7,465 nt of DNA, taken from assembly GCA_002726335.1 (NCBI GenBank), contig PBSR01000114.1:1-7465 (forward strand), given 5' to 3'. Made by a program: the position numbers and the translations under genes. Position 1 is the first letter of the stretch, and the number at the start of each line of letters is the position of its first letter. The stretch is from Gemmatimonadaceae bacterium. Lineage in GTDB: Bacteria > Latescibacterota > UBA2968 > UBA8231. The notes under the pieces are model-generated. The model had not been told where the DNA came from and made no database searches. It saw nothing but the letters and a program-made list of their open reading frames with translations. This document shows positions 6,168 to 7,465 of this stretch, in pieces.

Positions 6168-6172
6168 CTCCT
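6168..6172 (-). promoter_or_regulatory. Shine-Dalgarno AGGAG of the lipoprotein gene
   Basis: On the minus strand AGGAG is 7 nt before ATG 6160. It would fall inside the coding region if the GTG at 6181 were used, so it decides the start. Confidence 0.6.
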
Positions 6173-6235
6173 GATCGGCACGTTTCATCCCCCGTTCGAG
6201 CAGACACCGCAGTCTAGACCTCGTAGCATCATTCT

Positions 6236-6264
6236 TTGACGCCCCTCACTGAAAAACATATCCT
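6236..6264 (+). promoter_or_regulatory. Candidate sigma70-type promoter of metE
   Basis: TTGACG at 6236-6241 matches the -35 consensus at five of six positions. TATCCT at 6259-6264 matches the -10 at four of six. The spacer is 17 nt and contains an A-run. Transcription would begin near 6271, leaving an untranslated leader of about 80 nt before the metE start. Confidence 0.4.
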
Positions 6265-6303
6265 CGGTGGGTTTACGAAACGAACCTCCAGCCCAAATTG
6301 TCC

Positions 6304-6325
6304 GACGATATCGTCATGTCCGGAC
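6304..6325. promoter_or_regulatory. Two adjacent perfect palindromes, possible operator in metE leader
   Basis: GACGATATCGTC at 6304-6315 is a perfect 12-bp palindrome, and GTCCGGAC at 6318-6325 is a perfect 8-bp one, 2 nt apart. GTCCG at 6300-6304 can also pair with CGGAC at 6321-6325, enclosing the first palindrome. This could be a dimeric repressor site or a small hairpin in the leader. There is no evidence for the regulator. Confidence 0.3.
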
Positions 6326-6337
6326 TCCCCCGTCAAC

Positions 6338-6342
6338 GGAGA
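6338..6342 (+). promoter_or_regulatory. Shine-Dalgarno GGAGA of metE
   Basis: GGAGA lies 9 nt before ATG 6352, the start that fits the MetE N-terminus. Confidence 0.6.
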
Positions 6343-6351
6343 CGCCCCCAG

Positions 6352-7465
6352 ATGGTAGTTGCCACCAACCTCGGTTATCCCCGCATTGGGCCACGACGCG
6401 AACTCAAGCGCGCCCTCGAACGCTACTGGTCCGGCAAGATCGCCGCGTCCGACCTTCTTGATGCCGCCGCCGCCATCCGGCGTGACAACTGGGCCACCCA
6501 GTCGGCGGCCGGCCTTGGCTCCGTGCCCTCCAACGACTTCTCTCTCTACGACCAGGTCCTCGACACGACCGCCATGCTCGGCGCGGTCCCGGACCGCTAC
6601 AGCTGGACCGGTGACACGATCGACCTGACGACCTACTTTGCCATGGCCCGCGGCCACCAGGAAGGTGACGTCGATCTCCCGGCCATGGAAATGACCAAGT
6701 GGTTCGACACCAATTACCATTTCATCGTCCCCGAATTCCACGCCGGCCAGAGTTTCCAACTCGCCTCCACCAAGCCCGTCGATGAGTTTATCGAGGCCCG
6801 CGAACAGGGCGTCACCACTCGCCCCGTTCTGGTCGGCCCGGTGACTTACCTGCTCCTCGGCAAGTCCGAAGACGAGGCCTTCGACCCGCTCACGCTACTT
6901 GACTCCATCCTGCCCATCTACGCCGAAATTCTGCAACGCCTCGAAGCCGCCGGGGCGGAGTGGGTCCAGCTGGACGAACCGGCCCTGGTTCTCGACCTTG
7001 AAGACGCCACCCGCGACGCCTTTGTCCGCGCCTACAAGAGCCTCGCTGCCGCCTCCGGGCTCAAGATTCTGCTCACCACCTACTTCGGCGACCTGCGCGA
7101 GAACCTGCCCACCGCACTGGCCCTGCCGGTCCACGGTCTGCATGTCGACCTGGTGCGCGCCCCGGATCAACTCGACGACATCCTCGCCGCCATCCCCGAC
7201 AGCCTGCTGCTTTCACTGGGGGTAATCGACGGCCGTAACGTCTGGAAGGCCGATTTCCGCACCCTCAACTACCGGGTCGCGGCGGCCATCGATCAGCTCG
7301 GCGCCGACCGCATCCAGGTTGCCCCGTCCTGCTCGTTGCAGCACACCCCGGTCGACCTCGATCTTGAAACCGACTTCGATCTCGAAGTCCGCCAGTGGCT
7401 CGCCTTCGCCCGCCAGAAACTGGATGAGTTGGTTGTACTCAGCCGCTCGTTCGCGGGTGACGCCG
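6352..7465 (+). CDS. metE: Cobalamin-independent methionine synthase MetE, N-terminal part (cut by window end)
   Basis: MetE transfers the methyl group of 5-methyltetrahydropteroyl-triglutamate to homocysteine, the last step of methionine synthesis, in the cytoplasm and without vitamin B12. The frame is open from ATG 6352 to the window end, giving 371 residues of a protein usually about 750 long. The part seen is the N-terminal barrel: LGYPRIGPRRELKRALE near 7-23, MEMTKWFDTNYHF at 112-124, PVLVGPVTYLLLGK near 156-169, VQLDEPAL near 205-212, TTYFGDL, GLHVDLVRAP, LGVIDGRNVWKADF near 291-304 and PSCSLQHTPVDL with Cys327. The zinc ligands (His, Cys, Glu, Cys) lie in the C-terminal barrel, beyond the edge, so activity cannot be judged. 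GGAGA 9 nt upstream and homology from the second codon region support this start. It is transcribed away from the lipoprotein gene, from its own likely promoter. Confidence 0.95.
   Translation, partial: MVVATNLGYPRIGPRRELKRALERYWSGKIAASDLLDAAAAIRRDNWATQSAAGLGSVPSNDFSLYDQVLDTTAMLGAVPDRYSWTGDTIDLTTYFAMARGHQEGDVDLPAMEMTKWFDTNYHFIVPEFHAGQSFQLASTKPVDEFIEAREQGVTTRPVLVGPVTYLLLGKSEDEAFDPLTLLDSILPIYAEILQRLEAAGAEWVQLDEPALVLDLEDATRDAFVRAYKSLAAASGLKILLTTYFGDLRENLPTALALPVHGLHVDLVRAPDQLDDILAAIPDSLLLSLGVIDGRNVWKADFRTLNYRVAAAIDQLGADRIQVAPSCSLQHTPVDLDLETDFDLEVRQWLAFARQKLDELVVLSRSFAGDA

Larger units (their letters stand above)
6161..6351. other. Divergent intergenic region between lipoprotein gene and metE
   Basis: A 191-nt region with visibly more A and T than its surroundings, sitting between two genes that point away from each other. 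It must hold promoters for both. I see a candidate promoter and two palindromes on the metE side, and no convincing -35/-10 pair for the lipoprotein side. No SAM or cobalamin riboswitch pattern was recognised, though the presumed metE leader of about 80 nt is rather short for a cobalamin riboswitch. Confidence 0.6.

Noticed and set aside
6229..6759. 176-residue minus-strand frame across the metE start
   Set aside because: It covers the conserved MetE N-terminus and the metE promoter region and has no recognisable domain.
1..7465. Defence island, prophage, insertion sequence, CRISPR or toxin-antitoxin system
   Set aside because: All sizeable coding regions are explained by metabolic enzymes and one lipoprotein. 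No transposase, integrase, inverted terminal repeats or spaced direct repeats were seen.

Overview
The window is a GC-rich (roughly two thirds G+C), densely coding piece of bacterial chromosome. The 2-oxoacid:ferredoxin oxidoreductase, the paired flavin reductases and SDR enzymes, and a stand-alone TolB-type propeller lipoprotein would fit an uncultivated Chloroflexota-like lineage (Dehalococcoidia/SAR202 type). That placement rests on gene-content impression only and is low confidence. I see no tRNA, rRNA, CRISPR array, insertion sequence or phage gene.

Layout. Positions 2-5186 hold six genes on the + strand with short gaps: the 3' part of korA, korB overlapping it by 8 nt, two adjacent paralogous flavin reductase-like genes, and two adjacent paralogous short-chain dehydrogenases (SDRs). 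They could be one transcription unit. The 87-nt and 68-nt gaps before the flavin reductase pair and the SDR pair leave room for separate promoters. On the - strand, converging on the second SDR with only 8 nt between stops, is a lipoprotein made of six 44-residue propeller units (5195-6160). A 191-nt divergent intergenic region then separates it from metE (6352 onward, + strand), which runs off the right edge. That region carries a candidate promoter and two small perfect palindromes.

How the genes may work together. KorAB links oxidative decarboxylation of a 2-oxoacid (2-oxoglutarate is the best guess) to ferredoxin reduction. The FMN-binding split-barrel proteins and the SDRs are generic redox enzymes that could belong to a shared catabolic route, but no oxygenase or substrate-defining enzyme is in view, so the pathway is unknown. 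MetE is housekeeping methionine synthesis.

Points most worth a second look: the second SDR has no canonical start codon and seems to begin at ATC; the two SDRs are about 69% identical over their first 90 residues and then drop abruptly to about a third, suggesting partial gene conversion or a mosaic duplication; two unrelated gene families are each tandemly duplicated side by side; and the propeller repeat is perfectly regular. I found no convincing new defence or mobile system.
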